Of a stretch of 64,000 nucleotides of DNA, positions 8,901 through 18,350 are shown piece by piece. A program made the translations under genes and the position numbers. The notes beneath the pieces are model-generated. The model ran no database searches, was not told the DNA's origin, and saw only the letters and a program-made list of their open reading frames with translations. The stretch is from an uncultured Clostridia bacterium (GTDB lineage Bacteria > Bacillota > Clostridia > Oscillospirales > Ruminococcaceae): contig CANRAO010000005.1 of the NCBI GenBank assembly GCA_947628615.1, forward strand, positions 1 to 64,000, in the 5' to 3' direction. Each line of letters starts with the position of its first letter. Positions within the stretch are counted from its first letter, which is position 1.

Positions 8901-8932
8901 TATATAAATCACCATACCTTTATGTTGAATTC

Positions 8933-9007
8933 AATCCGATTCCGGTAACGGAATTGCCTCACTTATACTTGCGGCAAAAGCTTGAAAACGTGCGTGAAAA
9001 AATATTG
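8933..9007 (+). repeat. dispersed non-coding repeat, copy 1
   Basis: Shares ccggaattgcc / acttgcggc / gaaaacgtgcgtgaaaaa in the same order with 38191-38271. It contains the short inverted repeat ttccgg...acggaa. Non-coding in both places. Confidence 0.5.
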
Positions 9008-9026
9008 TTTACACTGCTTGCTCCTT

Positions 9027-9056
9027 GAATAAACTACTCAGCTTTCGGAAAAACTA
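9027..9056 (+). promoter_or_regulatory. weak candidate forespore (sigma-G-like) promoter for spoVAD
   Basis: GAATA (9027-9031), 18 bp, AAAACTA (9050-9056). The first part fits the sigma-G -35, and the second fits five of seven positions of CATACTA. Expected from the known forespore expression of spoVA genes, but weak as a match. Confidence 0.25.
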
Positions 9057-9146
9057 TATATAAAATAATTGCAAATAAAATCTTCAAGCCGTTTTAGAAA
9101 CTTAACCTAATCGGCATCAATCTAAAGAAAGGAAGTAGATTATAAA

Positions 9147-10163
9147 ATGTCTCAAAAGCTGAGTAAATGTACTTATATATTAAATAATTGCCCGAATGTA
9201 AAAACTTATGCCTGCGTAGGCGGAAAAAAAGAGGGCGAAGGTCCTATGGGCGAATATTTCGACAAGATAAACAATGATCCTTACTTCACAACCGACACTT
9301 TTGAAAAAGCCGAAAGCGAAATGCAAAAGCAAGCAATTCTTATAGCTCTCAGAAAAGGCGAACTAAAACCTGCTGATATTGACTTTATGTTCGGAGGCGA
9401 TCTGCTTAATCAATGCGTGGGTACAACATACGGCATAAGGGATATGAATATTCCTTTCTTGGGAATTTACGGTGCCTGCTCAACAATGGCAGAGGGGCTT
9501 CTGCTGTCATCTGTTATGGTAGATAATAATGTAGGAGGTAATGTTCTTGCAGTTACATCTTCACACTTCTGCACCGCAGAAAGACAATACCGCTTTCCTG
9601 TTGAATACGGAGGTCAGAGAACTCCGACGTCGCAATGGACTGCTACCGCAAGCGGAGCGGTTGTGGTTTCCGGCGAGGACGCCGCACCGTATGTACGAGG
9701 CGTCACGATCGGAACAGTTCAGGATATGGGAGTAACTGATGCAAACAATATGGGTGCGGCAATGGCACCTGCTGCATATGAAACAATAAAACAATTTTTA
9801 ACCGACACAGGTAAAAAGGCGTCTGATTTCGACAAGATCATCACAGGCGATTTGGGAAAGGTCGGAACAAGATTACTGCTTAAACTGCTTAATGACGACG
9901 GCATTGATATTTCAAAACAGCACAACGATTGCGGTCTTATGATATTTGACTGCGATGACCAGGACGTTCACGCAGGAGGAAGCGGCTGTGGCTGTGCAGC
10001 AAGTATGCTCTGCGGATATTTTCTGCCTCAGCTTAAATCAGGCGAAATAAGAAATATACTGTTCCTCGCAACAGGTGCGCTTATGTCCCCCACACTAAGC
10101 CAGCAGGGAGAAAGTATTCCCAGTATTGCTCATGCCGTATGGCTTTCTCACGATAAACAATAA
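9147..10163 (+). CDS. spoVAD: stage V sporulation protein AD
   Basis: 338 aa, the usual SpoVAD length. It has the thiolase-like fold of the family, with GACSTMAEGL around residues 110-120 and the Gly-rich HAGGSGCGCAAS near 280. SpoVAD sits on the outer face of the spore inner membrane and binds dipicolinic acid during its uptake into the forespore and release in germination. AAAGGAAG precedes the ATG by a good distance. spoVAE follows after 18 bp, so the two are co-transcribed. spoVAC, which usually precedes spoVAD, is absent here: upstream is a non-coding stretch and a gene on the other strand. Confidence 0.95.
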   Translation: MSQKLSKCTYILNNCPNVKTYACVGGKKEGEGPMGEYFDKINNDPYFTTDTFEKAESEMQKQAILIALRKGELKPADIDFMFGGDLLNQCVGTTYGIRDMNIPFLGIYGACSTMAEGLLLSSVMVDNNVGGNVLAVTSSHFCTAERQYRFPVEYGGQRTPTSQWTATASGAVVVSGEDAAPYVRGVTIGTVQDMGVTDANNMGAAMAPAAYETIKQFLTDTGKKASDFDKIITGDLGKVGTRLLLKLLNDDGIDISKQHNDCGLMIFDCDDQDVHAGGSGCGCAASMLCGYFLPQLKSGEIRNILFLATGALMSPTLSQQGESIPSIAHAVWLSHDKQ

Positions 10164-10181
10164 TTTTAAAGGAGATTTTTT

Positions 10182-10544
10182 ATGGATTATTTAATAGCTT
10201 TTTTAGTAGGCGGCTTATTCTGTGCAATAGGTCAGGTTCTTATTGATTACACCAAACTCACACCGGCAAGAATACTTGTCGCATACGTTGTGGCTGGAGT
10301 AGTTCTCGGCGGAATTAATGTGTATAAGCGTCTTATAGATTTTGCAGGCGGCGGAGCTACCGTTCCGTTGACAGGTTTCGGATACCTGCTAAGCAAGGGA
10401 GTTCGTGAGGACATTGACGAAAACGGAATATTTGGTATATTCACAGGCGGCCTGACCGCCGCTGCCGCAGGAATCAGTGCAGCATTGCTGTTTGGATTTA
10501 TAACTGCGCTCATTTTCAAAAGTGCACAGAAAAACGCAAGTTAA
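10182..10544 (+). CDS. spoVAE: stage V sporulation protein AE
   Basis: 120 aa integral membrane protein with about four hydrophobic segments and the family lines GQVLIDYTKLTPARILVAYV and GATVPLTGFGYLLSKGV. It is part of the SpoVA channel that moves Ca-dipicolinate across the forespore membrane, working with SpoVAD encoded 18 bp upstream. AAAGGAG lies 7 bases before the ATG. It ends 4 bp from the end of the convergent LysR gene, with no clear terminator between them. Confidence 0.93.
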   Translation: MDYLIAFLVGGLFCAIGQVLIDYTKLTPARILVAYVVAGVVLGGINVYKRLIDFAGGGATVPLTGFGYLLSKGVREDIDENGIFGIFTGGLTAAAAGISAALLFGFITALIFKSAQKNAS

Positions 10545-10548
10545 ACCT

Positions 10549-11451
10549 CTATATATTTCTTTTTACGAAATCCAAAAACGAATTTACCGAATCGCTTCTT
10601 GAATTGAGTTTTGGATATGCAAGTCCAATAGTACGCTTGTTCATAGGGGTTTCAAGCTTGAGCTCAGTTATACTGCCGTTTTTCAAATCGTCTTCTACAA
10701 ACTGCTTTATAACACAGGAAATACCCATCCCTATTTTGGCAAAATCTATGAGCAGATCCATACTTGTAACTTCAATAATTCCCTTTGCCTCGATTTTATG
10801 TTCCCGTAAATACTTGTCTACAAAAACTCTGGACAGATTTTCCTCATCTAAAAGCATAAGGTTGCCGGATTTCAGAATCTCATTTGTTGAAAGCTCACGT
10901 TTTTCCCTGAGTTTTAGATTTTCAAGATATGTCTTATTGGCAATGAAAATATCCTCAAATTCGCCGAGAGGTAAAAAATCAGATTTTATTTTGTTTTCCT
11001 GATTTACAACAAGTGCAATATCAAGCCTGCCGTTTTCCAAAAGCTGCAGGCTTTTTGCTGACGACTGACATTCTATTACTATCTTTATATGAGGATTTCC
11101 CTCAATATATTTCTTTAAAAACGGTATTAAAATAAACTTGCACAAACTTGACGATGTACCTATCTTTATCTTTCCCAAACCGAGATTTTTGATATTCTTT
11201 ATCTTCTGCTCGCCTGCGTCAATAGCGCTGAAAGCAGTTTCAAGCTGTTCAAAGAGTATTTTTCCCTCATAAGTAAGCGATACTCCCCTAGCCGAGCGCT
11301 TTAGTAATGTAACATCAAGGCTTTCCTCAAGCTTCGCAACTGCCATGCTTATAGCAGGCTGAGAAATAAATAGTTTTCTTGCCGCAGCAGAAATATTACC
11401 CTCGGTGGCAACCGTGTAAAATATTTTTAATTGATTAAGATTATTATTCAT
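10549..11451 (-). CDS. LysR-family transcriptional regulator
   Basis: 300 aa, standard LysR length. Winged helix-turn-helix at about 5-64 (GNISAAARKLFISQPAISMA), then the two-lobed effector-binding domain (about 92-295). The ATG at 11451 is preferred: AAGG lies 8 bases upstream, whereas the in-frame GTG at 11466 overlaps that site. The family binds a small co-inducer and usually controls a divergent neighbour, but the divergent side here is 300 bp of non-coding sequence before pgcA, so its target is unclear. Confidence 0.9.
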   Translation of the reverse strand: MNNNLNQLKIFYTVATEGNISAAARKLFISQPAISMAVAKLEESLDVTLLKRSARGVSLTYEGKILFEQLETAFSAIDAGEQKIKNIKNLGLGKIKIGTSSSLCKFILIPFLKKYIEGNPHIKIVIECQSSAKSLQLLENGRLDIALVVNQENKIKSDFLPLGEFEDIFIANKTYLENLKLREKRELSTNEILKSGNLMLLDEENLSRVFVDKYLREHKIEAKGIIEVTSMDLLIDFAKIGMGISCVIKQFVEDDLKNGSITELKLETPMNKRTIGLAYPKLNSRSDSVNSFLDFVKRNI

Positions 11452-11471
11452 TTTACAAACCTTCACTACTA

Positions 11472-11528
11472 GACGCCAGAGACAAAAGACAAGAAGAATT
11501 GTCCATTATCCATTATCCATTGTTATTT
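11472..11528. repeat. short-motif repeat tract (agacaagaag, ttgtccattatccatt)
   Basis: Tandem ccattat words after agacaaaagacaagaagaattg. A similar tract (aattgtccattgtcaattttc) lies at 59976-60120. The remaining intergenic sequence to 11680 is AT-rich with nothing else recognised. Confidence 0.4.
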
Positions 11529-11683
11529 GTATTTTACTCTATTTTTTACAATATTACAAGCTAAAAACGAAAATACTCGAAAAATACATAATAAGCACTA
11601 TTTAATCTGTACCAAATTTTTGTCACAAATTTAACTTCAAAATATTAACTTTTTACGAATAATTGAACATTTGTTGAAAAGTC

Positions 11684-11711
11684 TTGAAAGGTATAAAAAA
11701 TATGGTATAAT
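11684..11711 (+). promoter_or_regulatory. sigma-A promoter of the phosphohexomutase gene
   Basis: TTGAAA (11684-11689), 16 bp, TATAAT (11706-11711). Confidence 0.75.
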
Positions 11712-11760
11712 GGTTTTTAAGCGTTTAAGCGCAGAGCCATATTATTTATGAGGTGATTTT

Positions 11761-13479
11761 GTGACGATTAAAGAATTATATACATTATGGAGCGAAAAAG
11801 CTGTCGGCGATCCCGATTTGATTCCTGAGCTAAAAAGCATTGAGGGAAACGAATCGGAAATTGAAGACAGATTTGCTGTTTCTCTGAAATTCGGCACAGC
11901 AGGTCTTAGAGGTGTGATTGGCGCAGGTACAAACAGAATGAATATCTATACTGTCCGTCAGGCAACTCAGGGCTTAGCTGATTATGTTAACCAAGAGTTT
12001 GAAAACGGTTCGGTAGCTATTGCATATGATTCCAGAATCAAATCTGATGTTTTTGCTAAGGAAGCAGCTAGCGTTCTAGCAGCAAACGGAATAAAAGTAT
12101 ACATTTATCCTGAACTTATGCCTACCCCTATGCTTTCATTCGCCGTAAGAGAGTTAAAATGCGATTCGGGTATTGTTATTACCGCATCTCACAATCCTGC
12201 TAAGTACAACGGCTATAAGGTTTACGGTTCAGACGGCTGCCAGATGACTCCGCAGGCTGCCGATATAGTATTAGAAAAAATTTCACACGTTGATGTTCTC
12301 ACCGGAGCCAAAATTGTTGATTTTGAAGAAGGACTTAAAAGCGGTAAAATAGAATATATTTCACAGCAGGTTATTGACAGGTATCTCGAAAAGGTAAAAG
12401 AACAGAGCATACACCCTGAAATTGTTTCGGAAAGCGGATTAAAGGTCGTATTTACTCCCCTTAACGGTACAGGAAATAAGCCCATAAGACAGATTCTGAA
12501 AAACATAGGTGTTAAGGATATAACAGTTGTTCCCGAGCAGGAAAACCCCGACGGTAACTTCCCTACCTGCCCTTTCCCGAACCCGGAAATAAAAGAAGCA
12601 CTTCAAAAGGGTCTTGAACTGTCAAAACAGGTTAAGCCTGATTTGCTTTTGGCTTCTGACCCTGATGCAGACAGAATGGGAATAGCCGTTCCCGACGAAA
12701 ACGGCGAATTTGTTTTATTTACCGGAAATGAAGTAGGCGCACTGCTTCTTGAATACATCTGCCATGAAAGAACGGCTCTCGGCACAATGCCGGAGAATCC
12801 TATCACAATTAAAACAATTGTTTCAACCGATATTATTGCAAAGATAGCAAAGGCTTACAATGTTCAAATGATCGAGGTGCTGACAGGATTTAAGTTTATA
12901 GGCGAGCAAATAGGTCTTTTAGAGGAAAAGGGTGAAGAAAACAGGTACATCTTCGGATTTGAAGAAAGCTACGGTTACCTTGCAGGATCGTATGTAAGAG
13001 ACAAGGACGCAGTTGTCGCATCAATGCTTGTCTGTGAAATGACGGCATTTTACCGTACAAAGGGTATATCTCTCATTAAAGCAAGGGAAAATCTCTATGC
13101 TAAGTACGGCAATTTTGTACACACTCAAAAGAGCTTTATCTGCGAAGGTCTTTCGGGAATGGAAAGAATGTCAGAAATTATGACAGAGCTTAGAGAAGCT
13201 CCTCCTTGCGAAATTGGCGGATTGAAGGTTCTGGCTATTGCAGACTATAAGTCAGGCATACAAAAGAATCTGACAAGCGGTTCAACAGAAGTTATAAAAC
13301 TTCCGAAATCGGATGTAATATCGTTTGTTCTTGAAAAAAATGCAAAAGTTATTATACGTCCGTCGGGAACTGAACCTAAAATAAAAGCATATTATACTAC
13401 AACCGACAGTGATAGAAAAAATGCGGTAATGCTTGAGAAAGTAATCTCTGAGGACTTCAAAAAAATAATAGGTTTTTAA
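11761..13479 (+). CDS. pgcA: alpha-phosphoglucomutase / phosphomannomutase
   Basis: 572 aa, the usual length for the PgcA branch. All four signatures of the alpha-D-phosphohexomutases are present: the phosphoserine loop ITASHNPAKYNGYK (Ser about 143), the Mg loop SDPDADRMGIAV, the sugar loop FGFEESYGYLAG and the phosphate loop IIRPSGTEPKIKAYY. It converts glucose 1-phosphate and glucose 6-phosphate, feeding UDP-glucose and cell-envelope sugars and the use of phosphorolysed glucans. Start is GTG with AGGTGA 6 bases upstream. Own promoter at 11684; single-gene unit. Confidence 0.93.
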   Translation: MTIKELYTLWSEKAVGDPDLIPELKSIEGNESEIEDRFAVSLKFGTAGLRGVIGAGTNRMNIYTVRQATQGLADYVNQEFENGSVAIAYDSRIKSDVFAKEAASVLAANGIKVYIYPELMPTPMLSFAVRELKCDSGIVITASHNPAKYNGYKVYGSDGCQMTPQAADIVLEKISHVDVLTGAKIVDFEEGLKSGKIEYISQQVIDRYLEKVKEQSIHPEIVSESGLKVVFTPLNGTGNKPIRQILKNIGVKDITVVPEQENPDGNFPTCPFPNPEIKEALQKGLELSKQVKPDLLLASDPDADRMGIAVPDENGEFVLFTGNEVGALLLEYICHERTALGTMPENPITIKTIVSTDIIAKIAKAYNVQMIEVLTGFKFIGEQIGLLEEKGEENRYIFGFEESYGYLAGSYVRDKDAVVASMLVCEMTAFYRTKGISLIKARENLYAKYGNFVHTQKSFICEGLSGMERMSEIMTELREAPPCEIGGLKVLAIADYKSGIQKNLTSGSTEVIKLPKSDVISFVLEKNAKVIIRPSGTEPKIKAYYTTTDSDRKNAVMLEKVISEDFKKIIGF

Positions 13480-13726
13480 TAATGTATTAATAAATTGATA
13501 AGTATATTAAGAAAGACAGTTTAATTATTGTTTTGTGAATCTAAATACGTCAAATTGAATAAAAATTTGCCTTACATTTTGGCTAAATAACCTATTTTTT
13601 TTGTTGTACTAATTTGTTATAATTAATGTGTATTATATACTTAGGAATATTTATGTATGGATTATAGATTAGTCTATTAATTAGTACATATTTATATTTA
13701 TAAAAAACAAGAAATGAGGTAAAAAA

Positions 13727-16405
13727 ATGAAAGCAAAAAGAATACTTTCAGGGCTTTTAAGTGCAGTTGTGGCAATATCAGCTACAGTAAGCATGGTTTC
13801 CTTTACAGCCAGTGCTGACGAAACTTTTGATGACCTGAATCAGGAACAAATCACTGCTGCTATGGGAGCAGGTTGGAACTTGGGTAACCAGCTCGAAGCC
13901 GCTAATGCTGGAGTTCCTGAAGAAACAACTTGGGGCAACCCTATAATTAGAAAAGAACTTCTGCAGGCAGTTAAAAAAGCAGGATTCAAATCAGTAAGAA
14001 TCCCTATTTCCTATTTAAGCAAAATAGGTCAGCAGCCAACCTATAAAATTGACGAAGCATGGCTTAATCGTATTAAAGAAGTTGTAGACTATGCAATTGA
14101 CGAAGATCTCTATGTTATCATCAATATGCACGGTGACGGTTATAACACTGTAGACGGCGGTTGGTTACTATGTAATGCTGCTGATGGTGCACAAACCGAA
14201 ATCAAGAAAAAATATGCAGCTTGTTGGACTCAAATCGCAGAGAAATTTGCAGATTATGACGAGCATCTTATCTTTGAGTCAATGAACGAAGAGTTTGACG
14301 GTTCATATACAACGCCTAACCGTAAATTTTATGAAAACATAAATGCGTACAACCAGATTTTCATTGACTCTGTTCGTCAGACGGGTGGAAACAACGCTAA
14401 AAGATGGCTTCTTACCTGCGGATGGAATACTGATATTGATAATACTGTAGGTGATTATGGTTATGAATTCCCTACCGATGAAAACAGAGACCCATCTATC
14501 ACTGAAAACAGAATTATGATGTCAGTACACTATTATGCTCCTTGGGACTATTGCGGAGACGACACAAGCGGATCATATTCGCAATGGGGAGATGACGGTA
14601 ACCCAGGCAAAAAGGTTACATGGAACAGTGATGAAGACTATATGGAAGGTCAGCTCAAAAAGGTATACGACAAATTCGTATCAGCAGGCTATCCTGTAAT
14701 TATCGGAGAGTACGGCTGTATAAACAAAACAGCATCTGACGCTGTTAACACTATTTACAGAGCTCACTATGTAGGAACAATGTGCAAACTTGCAAAGGAA
14801 TACGGCTGTGTACCTGTATATTGGGATAACGGAGCAGTTGGAAACAGCTTCGGGCTTATCAACAGAAATACATATAAGATCGAACAGCCGGAAATCATAG
14901 ACGCTATGATGGAAGTTTATCTGAGTCCAAAGGAAAATCTCAGCAGATATATAACATTCATTTCTGAATTAAAGAGCGATAACTACACAACAGAGACATG
15001 GAGTGCAGTAAATACAGCTCTTGAAACAGCTCAGGGTCTTGTAGCAGCTGAAGGCACATCAGATGAAGACTTAACAAAGGCTTATACAGACCTTAAGACA
15101 GCTTACTACAAGCTGATGGAAGATGAAAATGCAACTGCTGAATATGTTTCAGTAAGAGAGGGAGAAAAAGGCAACTCAATAGAATTGATTGAGGAAGCAA
15201 TTGCACTTGGACAGACTCCTGAAGGATATATCGTATCACTTGAAGAAAGTATGCTGGCTGTTAAGACAATTAAAGAACTAACTTTTAAATTCAAGATCAC
15301 ATCAGAGAAAAAGCCTGCAGCCGATGATAATGTATTCAATATAAAACCATATGACACCAATGTATGGTCAGGCTGGAATGATAACTTTGTAAAACTATCA
15401 GACTGCACATATGATGAATCAGCAGATGAATACACATATACGGTAGACGCAAAGAAGATACTTGATTCATATAAAGGCGGAAATGCAAGCGGAGCTAATG
15501 CAATAAACCTTTACTATGGTAATATTGTTGTTGATGAAAATGGAAATGCAGGAAATGCCTTTGTAAAAGACGATAATGGAAAAGACAAAGCAATTTTTGA
15601 TAAAGATGGAGTAGCAATACAGTTGACATACTACTCAGCAACATATCCGATTACACATACACGTCACCATTATGAAGAAGGTTCATACACATTTACAGAG
15701 CCGACATGTACAGAGCAGGGATACAGAGAGTACAAATGTACAGCCTGCGGAGAAGTATATCAAGATATGTATAAGGCTAAAGGACACACATGGAGTGCCT
15801 GGGAAACAGTAAAGGAAGCAACCTGCGGAGAAGCAGGAATGCGTAAGCACACATGTTCAATTGATAATGTAACAGAAGAGCAGGAAATACCGGCAACCGG
15901 AAAACATAACTTCGTAAACGGCGTATGTACAGTATGCGGAGCAAATGATCCTACATATACACCGGAGAATCCTGGCACAAACAAACCTAGCAACAACAAT
16001 AACAACAATAGTGGAAACACAGTTAAGCCAGTAACACCTTCAAACAATGTAACAACAACTGTTGCTCCAAAGACAACAAGTAAAAAACAGGCTAAACAGG
16101 CAATGAATAAGGCTAAGATTAAGAAGGTTACACTTAAGAGCAAATCTAAGAAGATTACAGTTAAGTGGAAGAAGGTTAGCAAGGCTAACGGTTACCAAGT
16201 ACAGATATCTTCAAGCAAAAAGTTCAATAAAAAGAATATACTTATAAACAAGAAGTCAGTTAAGAAGACTAAGGTTTCAATTAAGAGTAAGAAGCTCAAG
16301 AAGGGCAAGACTTACTGGGTAAGAGTAAGAGCATATGCTAATTACGGTAAGTCAGGAAAAGTAAACAGTGCTTGGAAGAAGCTTGGTAAAGTTAAATGTA
16401 AATAA
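13727..16405 (+). CDS. secreted modular GH5 endoglucanase-type enzyme
   Basis: 892 aa. Signal peptide 1-30 (cleavage after TASA). GH5 TIM barrel at about 40-410: WNLGNQLEA, acid/base Glu about 188 in FESMNEEFDG, nucleophile Glu about 328 in IIGEYGC; closest in look to GH5_4 beta-glucanases. Then a FIVAR-like helical domain (about 405-465), a beta-rich domain (about 475-640, CBM-like), two Cys-pair repeats (YKCTACGEVY, VCTVCGAND, about 650-755), an Asn/Thr linker and a Lys-rich Fn3-like tail (about 800-892). It has no dockerin, so it is not cellulosomal; the basic tail may hold it to the cell surface. GAGGTAA precedes the ATG. TATAAT at 13618 may be the -10; no good -35 was found in the 247-bp upstream gap. 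Confidence 0.88.
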   Translation: MKAKRILSGLLSAVVAISATVSMVSFTASADETFDDLNQEQITAAMGAGWNLGNQLEAANAGVPEETTWGNPIIRKELLQAVKKAGFKSVRIPISYLSKIGQQPTYKIDEAWLNRIKEVVDYAIDEDLYVIINMHGDGYNTVDGGWLLCNAADGAQTEIKKKYAACWTQIAEKFADYDEHLIFESMNEEFDGSYTTPNRKFYENINAYNQIFIDSVRQTGGNNAKRWLLTCGWNTDIDNTVGDYGYEFPTDENRDPSITENRIMMSVHYYAPWDYCGDDTSGSYSQWGDDGNPGKKVTWNSDEDYMEGQLKKVYDKFVSAGYPVIIGEYGCINKTASDAVNTIYRAHYVGTMCKLAKEYGCVPVYWDNGAVGNSFGLINRNTYKIEQPEIIDAMMEVYLSPKENLSRYITFISELKSDNYTTETWSAVNTALETAQGLVAAEGTSDEDLTKAYTDLKTAYYKLMEDENATAEYVSVREGEKGNSIELIEEAIALGQTPEGYIVSLEESMLAVKTIKELTFKFKITSEKKPAADDNVFNIKPYDTNVWSGWNDNFVKLSDCTYDESADEYTYTVDAKKILDSYKGGNASGANAINLYYGNIVVDENGNAGNAFVKDDNGKDKAIFDKDGVAIQLTYYSATYPITHTRHHYEEGSYTFTEPTCTEQGYREYKCTACGEVYQDMYKAKGHTWSAWETVKEATCGEAGMRKHTCSIDNVTEEQEIPATGKHNFVNGVCTVCGANDPTYTPENPGTNKPSNNNNNNSGNTVKPVTPSNNVTTTVAPKTTSKKQAKQAMNKAKIKKVTLKSKSKKITVKWKKVSKANGYQVQISSSKKFNKKNILINKKSVKKTKVSIKSKKLKKGKTYWVRVRAYANYGKSGKVNSAWKKLGKVKCK

Positions 16406-16426
16406 GCAACGGTGACGTTGCATTCA

Positions 16427-16463
16427 GTCCGCCTCTGGCAAGTATGTCAGGGGCGGATTTTTT
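16427..16463 (+). terminator. intrinsic terminator after GH5 gene
   Basis: TCCGCCTCTGGCA pairs with GTCAGGGGCGGA, followed by TTTTTT. Beyond it (16470-16570) lies a sequence on the opposite strand weakly like the repeat at 1-155. Confidence 0.88.
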
Positions 16464-16658
16464 GCTCAACGGCGGGTTAAACTTTGATAAAACTTATAGT
16501 GTGACACACATAATATTTCATTCAGCAAAATGCAAATCGCAAAGAGCCAGAGGCAGCTCGCCGTTTTACTGGTTGACTATTACTGATATTAATGATATAA
16601 TTATTTAAATAATTTATCTGAAACAAGCAAATATTATTTCACAGGAACGGAGATTATA

Positions 16659-17288
16659 ATGAAAAATATAAAACAGATCTTCCCTATTGTATTTGTTTTG
16701 ATTCTGGCAGTCGGACTGTTTTTTATAGTAAGAGCAAACGACAGACAAACCGAAATGCTGACTGAAAGCTCAAGTCTGACTTCAGAGCAAGCAAAAACTA
16801 CTATTAATACTGAGGACACTACTCTTGTTACGTCTAAAAACAGCAGTTCAAACGAGAAATCTAAAGGTATAGATGTAAAATATACAAAAAAGATTTTCAA
16901 TATCTCACAAAAGTCAAATAAAGTTAAATATCCTGTCACTGCCGTAATTACTGCGAAAAGAGTAGTAAAGTATTTTTTCGATGATTTGAAAAAGAATTTC
17001 AAAATTGACGATAAGCTGAAAAGCTATTATAAGCAAATCAATAACAACAAGACTTTTAAAAATAACACGATATTTCTGACAATTGTCGAATTTGAAAACA
17101 GTAATTCTAAATACTCGATAAGCTCTGTTAAGTACAGCGGAACTGAAATTTTTATAGATGTCGTTGAAACTAAAGCTAAAAAGCCGAATAAAGAAAAATA
17201 TCGGAAAGTATTTGCGGTAAAGGTAGCGGATAAGGAATGTAATGCAAAGGCAATGCAGAAAATTAACGTAAATGTAATAAAAAAATAG
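16659..17288 (+). CDS. membrane-anchored extracytoplasmic protein, unknown
   Basis: 209 aa. No family recognised. One N-terminal hydrophobic segment (about 5-26, IFPIVFVLILAVGLFFIV) acts as anchor or uncleaved signal; there is no lipobox. A Ser/Thr-rich stretch (27-70) leads to a lysine-rich domain of about 130 residues with many Ile and Val, probably alpha/beta. GGAACGGAG lies before the ATG. It lies alone between the GH5 terminator and the rpmE promoter, with no terminator of its own seen. Confidence 0.6.
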   Translation: MKNIKQIFPIVFVLILAVGLFFIVRANDRQTEMLTESSSLTSEQAKTTINTEDTTLVTSKNSSSNEKSKGIDVKYTKKIFNISQKSNKVKYPVTAVITAKRVVKYFFDDLKKNFKIDDKLKSYYKQINNNKTFKNNTIFLTIVEFENSNSKYSISSVKYSGTEIFIDVVETKAKKPNKEKYRKVFAVKVADKECNAKAMQKINVNVIKK

Positions 17289-17297
17289 AAAAAACAC

Positions 17298-17326
17298 TTG
17301 CAATTTCGTTATCATTGTGATATACT
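17298..17326 (+). promoter_or_regulatory. sigma-A promoter of rpmE
   Basis: TTGCAA (17298-17303), 17 bp, TATACT (17321-17326), leaving a leader of about 95 bases. Confidence 0.75.
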
Positions 17327-17425
17327 GTTAAGTGCTGATGATTATTTCATAGAACTACTGTCTAAACTGAAATGATGGGCTTCTATGTGAGTCATAGATT
17401 TGATGTTTTGAGAGGAGGATTTGTA

Positions 17426-17626
17426 ATGAGAGATGGTATTCATCCTGAGTATGAAGAAACTACAATTACATGTGCATGCGGTAATGTAATCAATACTCGT
17501 TCTACAAAAAAGGATATCAAGGTTGAAATTTGTTCAAAATGTCACCCTTTCTACACAGGTAAGCAGAAGCTCACAGATACAGGCGGACGTGTTGACAGAT
17601 TCAAAAAGCGTTTCAATCTTGATTAG
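17426..17626 (+). CDS. rpmE: 50S ribosomal protein L31, zinc-binding form
   Basis: 66 aa. The zinc-binding Cys are present (CACGN and [10 protein letters not shown]), so this is the zinc-containing form and not the zinc-free YtiA type. L31 bridges the subunits of the ribosome. The true start is ATG 17426, where AGGAGG lies 8 bases upstream; the longer reading frame from 17372 lacks a ribosome site and L31 homology. Confidence 0.96.
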   Translation: MRDGIHPEYEETTITCACGNVINTRSTKKDIKVEICSKCHPFYTGKQKLTDTGGRVDRFKKRFNLD

Positions 17627-17641
17627 TAATCAAAGAAACTT

Positions 17642-17669
17642 AGGGTGGATTTTAAAATCCACTCTTTTT
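17642..17669 (+). terminator. intrinsic terminator after rpmE
   Basis: Stem GGGTGGATTT / AAATCCACTC followed by TTTTTG. Confidence 0.9.
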
Positions 17670-17729
17670 GTTTATTACTATTTTAGCTAAGACTTTTTTA
17701 CTTATAATAATTTTAAGGAAGGCTCGCTT

Positions 17730-18350
17730 ATGAACTACACGACAATAAAGGGCTTTGCAAAGGACAGCTTTATTGAAAAGAAGTCAGAATTTATCGGATA
17801 TGTCTCCCCTGTTAAAACAAATGAAGAGGCTGTAGACTTCATAAACCGTATAAAATCCGAAAATCGAAAAGCCAGACATAATGTCTATGCCTATATATTA
17901 AGAGATAACAATATAACCCGATACAGCGACGACGGAGAACCTCAGGGTACTGCCGGTATGCCAGTTCTTGGTGTGCTTTTGAAAGAAGGCTTAACTGACG
18001 TCTGCGTTGTTGTTACAAGATACTTCGGAGGAATTCTGCTTGGCGGAGGCGGTCTAGTAAGAGCATATTCTCACGCTTGCAAGCTGGCTGTTGACGCTGC
18101 CGTAAAGATGGAAATGTACGAATGCTTTGAAATTATTCTTAAATTTGATTATTCACTTTATGGGAAAATAGAATATTCCCTTCCCGAATTTGAAATAAAA
18201 ATGCTATCCAATGAATTTTCTGACAGTGTTACTCTTAAACTGCTCGTCAAGGCAGATAAGTACAGCAAGCTTGAAGAAAACCTCAATTATATTACAAACG
18301 GTAAGATCTCAATTTCAAAATCAGAGTTGAAATATGGAGATTTTGCTTGA
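17730..18350 (+). CDS. yigZ: YigZ/IMPACT family protein
   Basis: 206 aa, full length. The N-terminal UPF0029 domain has the family line SDDGEPQGTAGMPVL and VTRYFGGILLGGGGLVRAYS; the C-terminal part is the smaller DUF1949-like ferredoxin fold. The family is related to eukaryotic IMPACT and to the EF-G fold and is thought to work near the ribosome or on nucleic acids, but the bacterial role is not settled. AAGGAAGG lies before the ATG. It precedes dgt by about 125 bp. Confidence 0.9.
   Translation: MNYTTIKGFAKDSFIEKKSEFIGYVSPVKTNEEAVDFINRIKSENRKARHNVYAYILRDNNITRYSDDGEPQGTAGMPVLGVLLKEGLTDVCVVVTRYFGGILLGGGGLVRAYSHACKLAVDAAVKMEMYECFEIILKFDYSLYGKIEYSLPEFEIKMLSNEFSDSVTLKLLVKADKYSKLEENLNYITNGKISISKSELKYGDFA

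Noticed and set aside
9561-9794. Opposite-strand open frames inside spoVAD, GH2, alaS and others
   Set aside because: No ribosome sites or homology; they mirror the codon use of the real genes.
13727-16405. Cellulosomal enzyme
   Set aside because: No dockerin repeat with paired calcium loops; the tail is a Lys-rich Fn3-like module.
16470-16570. Reverse copy of the window-start repeat
   Set aside because: Only a gagc...ggctct core and a few words agree; listed as doubtful and not as a feature.
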